Source: Clostridiales bacterium
GTDB taxonomy: Bacteria > Bacillota > Clostridia > Oscillospirales > Oscillospiraceae
Direction of reading: 5' to 3'
Assembly (NCBI GenBank): GCA_022786995.1
Contig: JALFUW010000071.1
Coordinates: forward strand, 27,032-91,031
DNA: 64,000 nucleotides
In this document: one piece after another, positions 8,432-16,805 of the stretch
Position numbering within the stretch: position 1 is the stretch's first letter
Layout of the letters: each line of letters opens with the position of its first letter
Made by a program: the position numbers and the translations under genes
Notes under the pieces: model-generated
The model's input: only the letters and a program-made list of their open reading frames with translations
What the model was told of the DNA's origin: nothing
Database searches by the model: none

Positions 8432-9217
8432 TCACACATAGCGGTGGATCACCACCGAAATTCGATCTTTTCTGGTTTTCCCGTTGACTTTTTGCAGTTG
8501 TATCTTTCCAAGGCCCCGGACGGAGATTTTGGCCCCCTCGGGAACCGGCTTGTCCGGCTTCTCGCAAGGCAGACCGTCGATGGCAGCTTTCCCCGTGGTG
8601 ACGTATTGGGCCGCCAGACTCCGCCCCACACGAAAGCCGGAGGAAATCACGCTGTCCAGGCGCAGGGAGGCAAGGGTGTCCTTGATTTCCTTGGTTTCCG
8701 GCACCGGGATGGAAGCTTCCGTCAGGGGAATCCGCTCCAAATGGAGTTTGGTACGCCCGGCGGAGGCGAAATTCTGCAAAAGGTAGGGAGCAATTTCCGC
8801 CGTGACGAAGAAATCACAGGTTCCCGTTCCCACGCAGATATCTCCCACGGTCTCCCGCCCGATGCCGGCGCCCATCAGCGCCCCCAGAAAGTCCCGGTGG
8901 CTGGGGCTGTCCCCCTGATAGAAGGTGGCTCTCAGACAGGCGCAGGGAGAATCCTCCTCAAAGAAAGCAGCTTCTTCCAGATAGTCAGGAAGAAAAATCA
9001 GCATTTTCCGCTCGGCACCCCCATAGCCGCCAAAAAAGTGAAGCCCTTCGGGGCAGCCAAAGAGGTATTTTGCCATTTCCTGCTCCCGCGCAGACAGGAA
9101 ACAGGTGGAAGCCGGGATGTTCTTGCGAATACCGGCGTTTATTTTGTCCCAGAGTTTGGCAAGAAGCACCTTATCTTCCGCCGATTGGGCGATTTTTTCA
9201 ATGTTGGTACGATCCAT
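8432..9217 (-). CDS. ylmH: YlmH-family S4-domain RNA-binding protein
   Basis: The 261-residue protein has the three-part layout of YlmH: an N-terminal region, a middle domain with YLFGCPEGLHFFGGYGGAER, and a C-terminal S4 RNA-binding domain (about residues 180-255, FRVGRSLAAQYVTTGKAAIDG). Bacillus YlmH binds ribosomes and helps rescue stalled translation. Here it lies apart from the division and cell-wall cluster where it usually resides. The start MDRTNIEK at 9217 sits just after a -10 box and behind a modest GGTGAT site. The track ORF runs about 40 codons further without support. Confidence 0.88.
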   Translation of the reverse strand: MDRTNIEKIAQSAEDKVLLAKLWDKINAGIRKNIPASTCFLSAREQEMAKYLFGCPEGLHFFGGYGGAERKMLIFLPDYLEEAAFFEEDSPCACLRATFYQGDSPSHRDFLGALMGAGIGRETVGDICVGTGTCDFFVTAEIAPYLLQNFASAGRTKLHLERIPLTEASIPVPETKEIKDTLASLRLDSVISSGFRVGRSLAAQYVTTGKAAIDGLPCEKPDKPVPEGAKISVRGLGKIQLQKVNGKTRKDRISVVIHRYV

Positions 9218-9233
9218 GATATCACCAATGGGG

Positions 9234-9263
9234 ATTATACCATACGATTCCGCTTTGTGTAAA
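9234..9263 (-). promoter_or_regulatory. Promoter of ylmH-ynzC-ygiQ
   Basis: On the minus strand TTTACA and TATAAT are separated by 18 nt, ending 17 nt before the ylmH start codon. Confidence 0.65.
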
Positions 9264-9363
9264 GACAGTTTATCGAGTATGGCAAAATTACCACCGGCTG
9301 AAACCGAGGGGCAGCCATAGTATCCAGGCAGGGGCATTCTTCTGCCGTTTTCGCGCCGAAAGC

Positions 9364-9397
9364 AAAAAGCCGCCGCAGCTTCCCGCTGCAGCGGCTT
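9364..9397 (-). terminator. Intrinsic terminator of the P-loop gene
   Basis: On the minus strand AAGCCGCTGCAGC pairs with GCTGCGGCGGCTT around a 4-nt loop and runs into TTTTTGC. It lies just after the stop at 9412. Confidence 0.85.
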
Positions 9398-9411
9398 GGG
9401 ATGTACTTATC

Positions 9412-9819
9412 TTACAGATACTGCTTCATGCCATCGCTGGCCTTGGCGGGATCCTCGGAGATGGTAATGGTGATCTCCATGCTGTTATCAGCGGCAAACT
9501 TGGCGCACCATGCCACAAAGTCCTCAGCGGCTGCCAGATCGGCACCGATGGTCTTGTACAGGTTGTCGATAAAGACGTTGGTGATGTCAAAGTTACCGGC
9601 GTGCAGGCCGCTCAGGAAGCCCTTGAGCATCTCGCTGCTGCAAATGCCGTACTCCTTGGAGTCCACAAGACGAACCTTATAAGAAAGATCGTAGGTCAGC
9701 TTTCTGCCGTACTCGATGCAGACCACATCGCCGTGAGCCTCAGCCACCGCGCCGTTGATGGCGTCGATCATCTTCTTTGTTTTGCCGGAGCCCTTCAGGC
9801 CCATAATAACATGAATCAT
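9412..9819 (-). CDS. Small P-loop NTPase-like protein
   Basis: The 135-residue protein starts with HVIMGLKGSGKTKKM, a clear Walker A motif at residues 7-14. A possible Walker B (ITNVFIDNLY) lies near residue 85. There is no room for further domains, so this is a minimal P-loop fold. I cannot assign a substrate. It has its own promoter and terminator and is therefore a single-gene transcript. The start follows AAGGAGG at good distance. Confidence 0.7.
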   Translation of the reverse strand: MIHVIMGLKGSGKTKKMIDAINGAVAEAHGDVVCIEYGRKLTYDLSYKVRLVDSKEYGICSSEMLKGFLSGLHAGNFDITNVFIDNLYKTIGADLAAAEDFVAWCAKFAADNSMEITITISEDPAKASDGMKQYL

Positions 9820-9857
9820 AGGAATGTCCTCCTTGCCTTTATTTTTGGCTTATGCAC

Positions 9858-9886
9858 ATTCTACCAGTAAACGGAGAAATTTGCAA
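9858..9886 (-). promoter_or_regulatory. Promoter of the P-loop gene
   Basis: On the minus strand TTGCAA and TAGAAT are separated by 17 nt, about 40 nt before the start codon. Confidence 0.7.
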
Positions 9887-9918
9887 CTACTATTTTACAT
9901 TTTTCCCAAGAGAATTCC

Positions 9919-9941
9919 GGGGAGGACGTTGCGTCCTCCCC
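9919..9941 (-). terminator. Hairpin downstream of pgi
   Basis: GGGGAGGAC and GTCCTCCCC form a 9-bp GC-rich stem with a 5-nt loop, 10 nt after the pgi stop. A clean U-tract does not follow, so termination would be imperfect. Confidence 0.5.
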
Positions 9942-9950
9942 AGATGATAT

Positions 9951-11255
9951 TTATTTCTCGTAACCGGGCTTGCCCAGCAGCTGGAACATATTGCGCTTGT
10001 ACAGCTCCACACCGGGCTGGTTGAAGGGATTCACACCCAGAACGTAGGCGGACACACCGCAGCACAGCTCCAGGAAGTAGAACAGTTCGCCCACCTTCCG
10101 GGCGTCCAGCTCGCCGCAGTCCATGGTGATGACGGGCACACCGCCGTCCACATGGGCAGCCAGAGTGCCGAGGTAGGCCTTCTCGTCCACGAAGTCAAGG
10201 GTCTTGCCCTCCAGATAGTTCAGGCCGTCCAGATTCTTCCAGTCGCCGCCGATGGTGTACTTGGCCTCGGGAGCGTCGAAGCGAACCATGGTCTCAAAAA
10301 TGTTCCGCTCGCCGGCCTGAATCATCTGGCCCAGGGAGTGCAGATCGGCGGTGAACTCGGCGGTGACGGGGAAGATGCCCTTGCCGTCCTTGCCCTCGGA
10401 CTCGCCGAAAAGCTGCTGCCACCAGCCGCCGAACATTTTGAAGCCCGGCTCAAAGGACTCAAAAATCTCCATGGCCTTGCCGTTGCGGTACAGCAGGTTA
10501 CGAACAGCGGCGTACTGCCAGACGGGGTTTTCGAAGGAGCGCAGGTCGTAGCTTTCCTTGGCGTCCATAGCGCCGTTCATCAGCTCCATGATGTCGATCC
10601 CGGCCACAGCCAGAGGCAGCAGACCCACGGGGGTCAGCACGGAGAAGCGGCCACCCACATTGGGGGGGATCACGAAGGTCTCCCAACCCTCCTCAGTGGC
10701 CATCTGGCGCAGAGCACCCTTGCAGGGGTCGGTGATGGCGAAAATCCGATCCTTGGCGCCGTCGGTGCCGTACTTGCGCTCCAGCATCCAGCGCAGGGCA
10801 CGGGTGGCGATGGCAGGTTCGGTGGTGGTGCCGGACTTACTGATGATGGCGATGGAGAAGTCCTTGTCCTCCAGCAGACGGCACAGCTCGTTCCAGTGAC
10901 GGGTGCTCAGGCCGTTGCCGGCGAAGAAGATCTGGGGATCGCCCTTGCCCTTGCCGATGTTGTGGTTGGGGCCCTGCAGCAGCTCGATGGCAGCCCGGGG
11001 ACCAAGGTAGGAGCCGCCGATGCCGATGACCACAAATACATCGGAATTTTCCCGAATCTTCTTGGCGGCAGCCTGAATGCGGGTGATCTCGTCGGTGGCT
11101 TCCCGGACGGGCAGGTTCAGCCAGCCCAGGAAATCATTGCCCTCGCCGGTGCCGTCAGCCAGGGTGGCGTGGGCGTCGGCAACTTCCTTTTCCATTGCCA
11201 GCAGGTCGGCCAGTGTCAGCTGACCCCAGACATTGGAGATATCAACTTTAATCAT
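9951..11255 (-). CDS. pgi: Glucose-6-phosphate isomerase
   Basis: The 434-residue enzyme interconverts glucose 6-phosphate and fructose 6-phosphate in glycolysis. Family motifs are all present: GIGGSYLGPRAAIELL near residue 75, SKSGTTTEPA near 140, GGRFSVLTPVG near 205 and, near the C-terminus, NPFNQPGVELYK. Length is that of the Firmicute form. The start MIKVDISN at 11255 is the first ATG after a recognisable promoter; the track ORF extends 41 codons upstream through the promoter. It diverges from a glucokinase gene, which supplies its substrate. Confidence 0.95.
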   Translation of the reverse strand: MIKVDISNVWGQLTLADLLAMEKEVADAHATLADGTGEGNDFLGWLNLPVREATDEITRIQAAAKKIRENSDVFVVIGIGGSYLGPRAAIELLQGPNHNIGKGKGDPQIFFAGNGLSTRHWNELCRLLEDKDFSIAIISKSGTTTEPAIATRALRWMLERKYGTDGAKDRIFAITDPCKGALRQMATEEGWETFVIPPNVGGRFSVLTPVGLLPLAVAGIDIMELMNGAMDAKESYDLRSFENPVWQYAAVRNLLYRNGKAMEIFESFEPGFKMFGGWWQQLFGESEGKDGKGIFPVTAEFTADLHSLGQMIQAGERNIFETMVRFDAPEAKYTIGGDWKNLDGLNYLEGKTLDFVDEKAYLGTLAAHVDGGVPVITMDCGELDARKVGELFYFLELCCGVSAYVLGVNPFNQPGVELYKRNMFQLLGKPGYEK

Positions 11256-11290
11256 GTAATGGAACACGTCCTTTCTGTAAGTACATCTAT

Positions 11291-11319
11291 ATGTTACCGC
11301 AAAACCGGCGTAAACGCAA
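11291..11319 (-). promoter_or_regulatory. pgi promoter
   Basis: On the minus strand TTGCGT and TAACAT are separated by 17 nt. A ribosome binding site AAAGGA lies between it and the start codon. Confidence 0.65.
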
Positions 11320-11398
11320 GCCCTTTCGCGAAAAAAACACCTGTCCCCTGCCGCCCCGCCGCTCTGCTCCCCGATCACGCATTTTTTTCGTCAAAGGG

Positions 11399-11427
11399 CT
11401 GGCAATTTTGATCAGAATATGTATAAT
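11399..11427 (+). promoter_or_regulatory. Glucokinase promoter
   Basis: A perfect TATAAT is preceded at 17 nt by CTGGCA (four of six consensus bases). The ATG is 35 nt downstream behind AGGAGG. Confidence 0.6.
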
Positions 11428-11462
11428 AGAGGTATCAAAAACAGATCAGGAGGCTTCACCCT

Positions 11463-12413
11463 ATGAAATACGGCTTTGGCATTGATCTGGGCGGCACCAC
11501 CGTCAAGATCGCTTACTTCGACGAAACCGGCAAAATGCTTGATAAGTGGGAGATTCCCACCGTCACCGCCAATGGCGGCAGCCAGATTCTGCCGGACATC
11601 GCCGCGTCCGTCAAGGGCTATCTGGCCCAGCACAGCATCCTCGACAGCGACATTCTGGGTCTCGGCATCGGTGTGCCCGGCCCCGTCAACGCCAAGGGCA
11701 TCGTGAATAAGTGCATCAACCTGGGCTGGGGCGTGTTCAACATCTCCGAGACTCTGTCCTCCCTCACCGGCTTCCCCGTGAAGGCGGGCAACGATGCCAA
11801 CGTGGCCGCCCTGGGTGAATTCTGGAAGGGCGGCGGTCAGGGCTGCGACAACATGGTCTTTGTCACCCTGGGCACCGGCGTGGGCGGCGGCATCGTGGTG
11901 GAAGGGAACCTGCTCCACGGCGCCCACGGCTCCGGCGCGGAAATCGGTCATCTGGTGCTGAACCGGGACGAGACCGTGCCCTGCAACTGCGGCAAATACG
12001 GCTGCGTGGAGCAGTACTGCTCCGCCACCGGCATCGTCCGGCTGGCAAAGCTCCATCTGGAGGGCACAGACGCCCCCAGCGCCCTGCGGGGTGTGGAAAA
12101 GCTGACCTGCAAGGATATCTTCGATGCCGCCAAGGACGGCGACAAGGAGGCCCTTGCCATTCTGGATCAGGTCTACCGCTATATGGGCGAGTTCCTTGGC
12201 AACGTCTGCTCCGTGGTGAACCCCGAGGTGGTGGTCATCGGCGGCGGTGTCAGCAAGGCAGGACAGGTGCTCATCGACGGCGTGGTGCCCTACTTTAAGA
12301 AGTACGTCTTCCACGCCGCCTCCGAGGCCCGGTTCACCCTGGCTTCGCTGGGCAACGATGCCGGCGCCTACGGCGCCTTCAAGCTGGCGCTGGATGCCTT
12401 TGCCGGTAAGTAA
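11463..12413 (+). CDS. glk: ROK-family glucokinase
   Basis: The 316-residue kinase begins with the phosphate-binding loop FGIDLGGTTVKIA. It continues with GIGVPGPVN, VTLGTGVGGGI and EIGHL, and carries the ROK zinc motif CNCGKYGCVE near residue 178. These support ATP-dependent glucose phosphorylation, although ROK kinases also act on other sugars. AGGAGG precedes the ATG. Divergence from pgi makes glucose a likely substrate. It ends 17 nt before a bidirectional terminator. Confidence 0.92.
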   Translation: MKYGFGIDLGGTTVKIAYFDETGKMLDKWEIPTVTANGGSQILPDIAASVKGYLAQHSILDSDILGLGIGVPGPVNAKGIVNKCINLGWGVFNISETLSSLTGFPVKAGNDANVAALGEFWKGGGQGCDNMVFVTLGTGVGGGIVVEGNLLHGAHGSGAEIGHLVLNRDETVPCNCGKYGCVEQYCSATGIVRLAKLHLEGTDAPSALRGVEKLTCKDIFDAAKDGDKEALAILDQVYRYMGEFLGNVCSVVNPEVVVIGGGVSKAGQVLIDGVVPYFKKYVFHAASEARFTLASLGNDAGAYGAFKLALDAFAGK

Positions 12414-12429
12414 TTCTACATACGCGAAA

Positions 12430-12466
12430 GCCCGGGAAGCAGCCGCTTCCCGGGTTTCTTATTTGG
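12430..12466. terminator. Bidirectional terminator between glk and the 12.5-15.5 kb operon
   Basis: CCCGGGAAGC and GCTTCCCGGG form a 10-bp stem with a 4-nt loop. TTTCTTATTT follows on the plus strand; on the minus strand CTTTCG follows. Confidence 0.85.
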
Positions 12467-12566
12467 CAAAGCGTTCCAGAAACGCCGGGGACTTCCACCA
12501 GTACTGGCTGCCCCTCCCCAGCAGGCGCAGCACCTGATAGATTTTTCCGTTAACCGCCAGTTCCAT
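12459..12566 (-). CDS. 35-residue small protein, unknown
   Basis: This ORF is too short for the track: MELAVNGKIYQV at the start, a middle with RLLGRGSQYWWKS and the end LERFAK. The ATG at 12566 has AGAGGAAG upstream and overlaps the stop region of the Lgt-like gene by 17 nt in another frame, as in coupled translation. It is followed immediately by the operon terminator. Tight fit between gene and terminator argues for a real gene, but no family is recognised. It could be a small basic peripheral protein. Confidence 0.5.
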   Translation of the reverse strand: MELAVNGKIYQVLRLLGRGSQYWWKSPAFLERFAK

Positions 12567-13548
12567 GATACTTCCTCTCCACACCCACCGCAAGGCTGCG
12601 AATCAGCAGGGTCAGCGCAATCACCACCGCCAGACAGCCGCTCATGACGCTGTAGGCAAACAGTGCCTCGTTGCCCCGGCGCTGGACGTAGTATTCCATG
12701 TACCCCGCCCCGGCAATGGCAATGGCTATCAGCAGCCACAGGAAGATCTGCCACGCCCGGAACCCCCGGGCCTTTACCATCCGCCGGGAGAACAGAATCA
12801 TCGCCAGCACCAGTGCCAGCGCCCCCAGCACCTGCACCACACTGACAAAGCCGTTGCTGCGGAAGAACAGGGAGTCATACCGGGTGCTGTCCAGCACCAC
12901 CTGAGACGCGCCGTAGAGGAGCAGAAATACCAGGCAGGTGTCCCCGTCCCGGAGCTTTCCGCCCTTCTGCCCTCTCACATAGAACACCGTCAGCCCAATC
13001 AGCAGGGCCAGCGCAACCATGGATTGCAGGGCGAAGGTTGCCAGCCGGTACTCCACCGCCCCGGACACCGCGTTGTTGATGGGGCTGGCGATGGGCAGGC
13101 TGCGGAAGGAAACCAGCACCTGCCCCCGGTCGGAGGCATTGAACAGGGCGCTGAGCCGTCCCACCGTCATCCCGGCGCAGGCCGCAAGGGACATGGCGTC
13201 CAGCATCTCCGGCAGATTGCGGTGCAGGCAGAGGGTTCTGGTGATCACCGCCGCCAGCAGGCAGCCTAAGAATACGCCCATGAGGGCATAGCCGCCCTCG
13301 GCAAAGTTGGTCATGGCGGCGGAAAAGCCGGTATAGCTGTCGCTCTGGCAATACCAGTGGAAGAACCGGGCGCACACCAGACCCAGCACAATGGCAAGCG
13401 GTACCACCGCGAAGCCCGCCGCCCCGTTGCCGCTTTTCCCTAAGTAGAAGGCCAGAAAGAAGCAGATGGCGGTGGCTGCCGCCAAAGTCAGGATGAGGGA
13501 ATTCCAGTAGATCGGCAGGCTGCCGCTGTAGAACGCGATTTTATCCAT
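12550..13548 (-). CDS. Lgt-like polytopic membrane protein
   Basis: The 332-residue protein has about eight hydrophobic segments. Two stretches recall prolipoprotein diacylglyceryl transferase: GMTVGRLSALFN (like the GRIGNF region) and VVLDSTRYDSLFF followed by VSVVQVLGA (like the C-terminal ESLR region). The region expected to hold the catalytic histidine reads EGGYALMGVF, without a histidine. It may therefore be a paralogue without standard Lgt activity. ATG 13548 follows GGAGGG. Its first codons overlap the end of the glycosidase gene, and the 35-residue ORF overlaps its end, indicating a coupled operon. Confidence 0.7.
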   Translation of the reverse strand: MDKIAFYSGSLPIYWNSLILTLAAATAICFFLAFYLGKSGNGAAGFAVVPLAIVLGLVCARFFHWYCQSDSYTGFSAAMTNFAEGGYALMGVFLGCLLAAVITRTLCLHRNLPEMLDAMSLAACAGMTVGRLSALFNASDRGQVLVSFRSLPIASPINNAVSGAVEYRLATFALQSMVALALLIGLTVFYVRGQKGGKLRDGDTCLVFLLLYGASQVVLDSTRYDSLFFRSNGFVSVVQVLGALALVLAMILFSRRMVKARGFRAWQIFLWLLIAIAIAGAGYMEYYVQRRGNEALFAYSVMSGCLAVVIALTLLIRSLAVGVERKYHGTGG

Positions 13549-14848
13549 TGTCCGACCCTCCCTCCGGCACTGCCGTGGCAAAATAGATGATGTCGCTGAT
13601 TTTCCGCTGCTGACCGTACACCGGGCGGTTTACAAGATCATTGTTCATGACGATGGAAGCGGTCTGACCGCCGTCCAGGCAATAGGCCATGCGGCAGCCG
13701 GTGGCAGCAATATTATTCGCGAACTGCGCCACCGTGGGAATGGATTGGTGAGGGCCGGTTGTATTGGCGGTCACCACAATGTAATGAAGCTCATCCATCT
13801 GGCACAGGGCCGCCCGGGCGTAGCCTTCCGTGATCTCGCCCACGCCATACCAGGTGTGCTCCACAAGCTCGTAATTATCCACCAGAATCGGGCCGAAGGC
13901 AAGGCTGAAATTGATGTCATTGGCATCCACAAAGTCCTGCACCGCCTGGGTGGTCAGCACCTCGCCGCCCCGGGTGAAGTGCATATCGCCGCTGCGGTCA
14001 ATGTAGCAGGTCTCGGCGTAGGTGCCCTCCACCCGCTTGGCCTGCCCCTGATAGACCACCGCGCCAAAATTGCGGAAGCGGTAGAAATCACCGGCGGAGG
14101 CCACCACCGCGTTGACGGTTTCCGCCATCTCCGTGGTCAGGTACTGGGTATCGGAGCCGTAGGTGCCGTCCGCCAGATGGCGGCGGAACTGGGAGGCGTC
14201 CTCCACCTTGATCTCGGAGAAGGTGTACACGGAATCGTCGTGCACCTCCTGCCAGGTCACGGCAAAGATGCTGCTGTCCAGATAGTAGCGAATCCAGCTG
14301 TCGGAATAGATCTGCTGGGTAGGCTGGAAGTAGGTCTTCTGCCCGTCCAGAATCCACTTGGCTTTCTTGAGAATCGGCTCCATCTCCGCGGGGCTGTCTA
14401 CCTTGCCGAAGCAGGACTGATCCGGCTTGGGCGCCACCAGCGCGTCCTCGGGGATGGTGTAGTGCTCGTGAACAGGCTCTGTCTCCTCCACCGTCGGCTC
14501 CGGCAGCTCTGTTAGGCCCAGATGGGCCAGGGTCAGGCCGCTGTCCGCCTGCGACATCCGTTTCTCAACATAGGCGTCAAAGTCGTCTAAAATCGCCTTG
14601 TCCTTGACTTTCGCCACCGTGGCAGCCTTGGGTCTTCCCACGGTTTCCACCATATTCATCAGCAGCTTCACCGTGGCAAAGCCGCACAGCGGCACCAGAA
14701 TTACCGTCAGAACGATCCGGGCAATCCGGGCGGCACGACTCTGCTCTTTTGGGGGCGGGGCAGCCGGCTTCTTCGGTTCCGGCTTTGTGCGAATAATGTC
14801 AGGTTCCCGCTTTCTGGAGCCGGCAGCGTATTTCGGTTTGTATCCCAT
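13541..14848 (-). CDS. Phosphodiester glycosidase (NAGPA)-like anchored protein
   Basis: The 435-residue protein has a basic, proline- and lysine-rich cytoplasmic N-terminus (about 45 residues). One membrane anchor follows (about 46-66), then a long extracellular part. The C-terminal half resembles the NAGPA/DUF2233 phosphodiester glycosidase fold, with the diagnostic YCLDGGQTASIVMN and a closing RKISDIIYF. Relatives hydrolyse sugar phosphodiesters, such as wall or exopolysaccharide linkages; the substrate here is unknown. AAGGAGGGG precedes the ATG. The gene overlaps the Lgt-like gene and follows another anchored protein by 13 nt. Confidence 0.8.
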   Translation of the reverse strand: MGYKPKYAAGSRKREPDIIRTKPEPKKPAAPPPKEQSRAARIARIVLTVILVPLCGFATVKLLMNMVETVGRPKAATVAKVKDKAILDDFDAYVEKRMSQADSGLTLAHLGLTELPEPTVEETEPVHEHYTIPEDALVAPKPDQSCFGKVDSPAEMEPILKKAKWILDGQKTYFQPTQQIYSDSWIRYYLDSSIFAVTWQEVHDDSVYTFSEIKVEDASQFRRHLADGTYGSDTQYLTTEMAETVNAVVASAGDFYRFRNFGAVVYQGQAKRVEGTYAETCYIDRSGDMHFTRGGEVLTTQAVQDFVDANDINFSLAFGPILVDNYELVEHTWYGVGEITEGYARAALCQMDELHYIVVTANTTGPHQSIPTVAQFANNIAATGCRMAYCLDGGQTASIVMNNDLVNRPVYGQQRKISDIIYFATAVPEGGSDNG

Positions 14849-14861
14849 GGCTGTCCCCTCC

Positions 14862-15494
14862 TTACTTTACTGCGCCGGACAGAACGTCCAGCATGGCCTG
14901 ATCCGGCAGCACCCACCACTGACCGTCCTGTTCCATGAGCTGGAAGGTGATCTGAGTGGTCACGGTCTTCGCGTCGGCCAGCACCTGCGTCAATGCCTGT
15001 GCGCAAAGCTCGTCTTTCAGGGTCTGAGGCACATCCCCGCCTTCATCCAGCAGCACGGCGGGATCCTCCGCCGCGTCTATTTTTTGCTTCAGCAGCTCTC
15101 CTGCCCCCTTGTCCCATTGGGACAGGGTTCCCGTAATATCCATAGCCGTCACTTTTGCGGTCTGGTAAATATTCGTTCCCTCGCCGTAGCAATACCCGTC
15201 CGTAGTGACCGTGATGCTGTCCCGGTAGGCGTTCCAGATCTGTTTCCCCTCTGCCGTGGCAGGCTCCCGTTCAAGGCCCAGCGTGGGCTTTCCATAGAAA
15301 TATTCCTCCACTTTGGAAAGGTCGCCATCATCCAGTGCCCTGATTACCGACTGGGCGCACGCATTTGCTTCCTGCGTCGGCTTCACAGCCTTTGCAGGTC
15401 TGCTCAGCGCCGCAAAGCTCATAACGACAGAACCCACCAGCAGCACGGTTCCCGCTGCGAAAAACATCGCTGACGCCAGCTTTGAAATCTTCAT
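14862..15494 (-). CDS. Membrane-anchored protein, unknown
   Basis: The 210-residue protein has one N-terminal transmembrane segment (about residues 8-30) and an extracellular domain. The soluble part looks NTF2-like or DUF4878-like: helix-rich first half with ALDDGDLSKVEEYFYG and a strand-rich end with QLMEQDGQWWVLPDQ. This is the pattern of small ligand-binding domains, but the assignment is tentative. AGAGGTGG precedes the ATG. It is the first gene of the operon that ends at 12459. Confidence 0.65.
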   Translation of the reverse strand: MKISKLASAMFFAAGTVLLVGSVVMSFAALSRPAKAVKPTQEANACAQSVIRALDDGDLSKVEEYFYGKPTLGLEREPATAEGKQIWNAYRDSITVTTDGYCYGEGTNIYQTAKVTAMDITGTLSQWDKGAGELLKQKIDAAEDPAVLLDEGGDVPQTLKDELCAQALTQVLADAKTVTTQITFQLMEQDGQWWVLPDQAMLDVLSGAVK

Positions 15495-15533
15495 TTCGCC
15501 ACCTCTTTCTCCGCTTCCTTTTCATTGGGTTCC

Positions 15534-15562
15534 ATTATATCAGGCAAGCCCCAAAATAACAA
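15534..15562 (-). promoter_or_regulatory. Promoter of the 15.5-12.5 kb operon
   Basis: On the minus strand TTGTTA and TATAAT are separated by 17 nt with a TGA extended -10. Confidence 0.75.
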
Positions 15563-15611
15563 CCGTTTTCTACGATATCTTTTCCTCCGGGAACTTTTCC
15601 GGCAAAGCCGA

Positions 15612-15640
15612 TTGCTTTTTTTGCCGGTTCATGATACGAT
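15612..15640 (+). promoter_or_regulatory. nagA promoter
   Basis: TTGCTT and TACGAT are separated by 17 nt. The nagA start lies 35 nt downstream. Confidence 0.55.
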
Positions 15641-15674
15641 AATTTTGTAAATTAACCCCAAAGGAGAGTTTTCT

Positions 15675-16802
15675 ATGTTCTATAAAAACGCCAGAATTTT
15701 TACCTCTGATTTCCACTTTGTCAGCGGTGCGTTCGAAGTGAAGGACGGCCGGTTCGGCGCGGTGCTGCCCGAGACGGTTCCCGCGGATGCCATCGACCTG
15801 AAGGGCGCCACCGTCATCCCCGGTCTGGTGGATGTCCACAGTCACGGCAACTCCGGCGCGGATTTCTCCGACGGCGACTACGAGGGCCTGAAAAAAATGG
15901 CTGCCTATTACGCAAAAAATGGCGTAACCTCCTTCGCCCCCGCCTCCATGACGCTGCCCTACGACGTGCTGGAGAAGGCCTTCGCCACGGCAAAGCAGCT
16001 GAAGGCCGAAGCCCCTGCGGGACACGCCCGGCTCATGGGCATCCAGATGGAAGGCCCCTACTTCTCCTACAAAAAGCGGGGCGCCCAGAACCCCGACTAC
16101 CTGAAGGAGCCGGATTTTGAGGGCTTCAAGACCCTCTTCGAGGGCTGCGACGGTCTGGTGCGCATTGTGGACATCGCTCCCGAGCTGCCCGGCGCGGCCC
16201 AGTTCGTGGAAAAGGCCAGCAAGCTGTGCACCGTGTCCATCGCCCACACCGATTCCGACTACGACCATGCCAAGGCCGCTGTGGACGCCGGCGTGACCCA
16301 TCTGACTCACCTGTACAACGCCATGCCCGGCATTCACCACCGCAACCCCGGTGTCATCCCCGCCGCCGTGGAAAATCCCAAGGTGCAGGCGGAGATCATC
16401 TGCGACGGCTACCACATCCACCCCGCCTCCGTCCGGCTGGCCTTCACCATGTTCAAAAACCGCATGATTCTGGTCTCCGACTCTGGACGCTGCGCCGGTC
16501 TGCCCGAGGGCAGCAAGTTTGAGCTGGGTGGTCAGGACGCCTGGCTCCGGGACGGCGTTGCCCGCTTAGCCGACGGCACCATCGCCTGCTCCGCCGCCAA
16601 CCTCTGGCAGTGTCTAACCAACGTCCTCAGCTGGAACATTCCCGAGGAGGAAGCCGTCCGGGCCGCGACTTACAACCCCGCCAAGGCCCTGGGCGTGCTG
16701 GATCAGATCGGCTCCATCGAGGAGGGCAAGCTGGCAGACTTCATCATCTGCGCCCCCGACTACTCCGAAAAGCGGGTCTTCATCGGCGGCAAAGAAATCT
16801 GA
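15675..16802 (+). CDS. nagA: N-acetylglucosamine-6-phosphate deacetylase
   Basis: The 375-residue amidohydrolase removes acetate from GlcNAc-6-phosphate, giving glucosamine-6-phosphate for glycolysis or wall synthesis. Motifs include VDVHSHGNSG near residue 56, GIQMEGPYF near 122, AHTDSDY near 190, THLTHLYNAMPGIHHRNPG near 210-230 and CDGYHIHP near 245. AAAGGAG precedes the ATG. No nagB is next to it. The stop is followed within 4 nt by a heptamer arm that opens the four-helix-bundle element. Confidence 0.93.
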   Translation: MFYKNARIFTSDFHFVSGAFEVKDGRFGAVLPETVPADAIDLKGATVIPGLVDVHSHGNSGADFSDGDYEGLKKMAAYYAKNGVTSFAPASMTLPYDVLEKAFATAKQLKAEAPAGHARLMGIQMEGPYFSYKKRGAQNPDYLKEPDFEGFKTLFEGCDGLVRIVDIAPELPGAAQFVEKASKLCTVSIAHTDSDYDHAKAAVDAGVTHLTHLYNAMPGIHHRNPGVIPAAVENPKVQAEIICDGYHIHPASVRLAFTMFKNRMILVSDSGRCAGLPEGSKFELGGQDAWLRDGVARLADGTIACSAANLWQCLTNVLSWNIPEEEAVRAATYNPAKALGVLDQIGSIEEGKLADFIICAPDYSEKRVFIGGKEI

Positions 16803-16805
16803 TTC

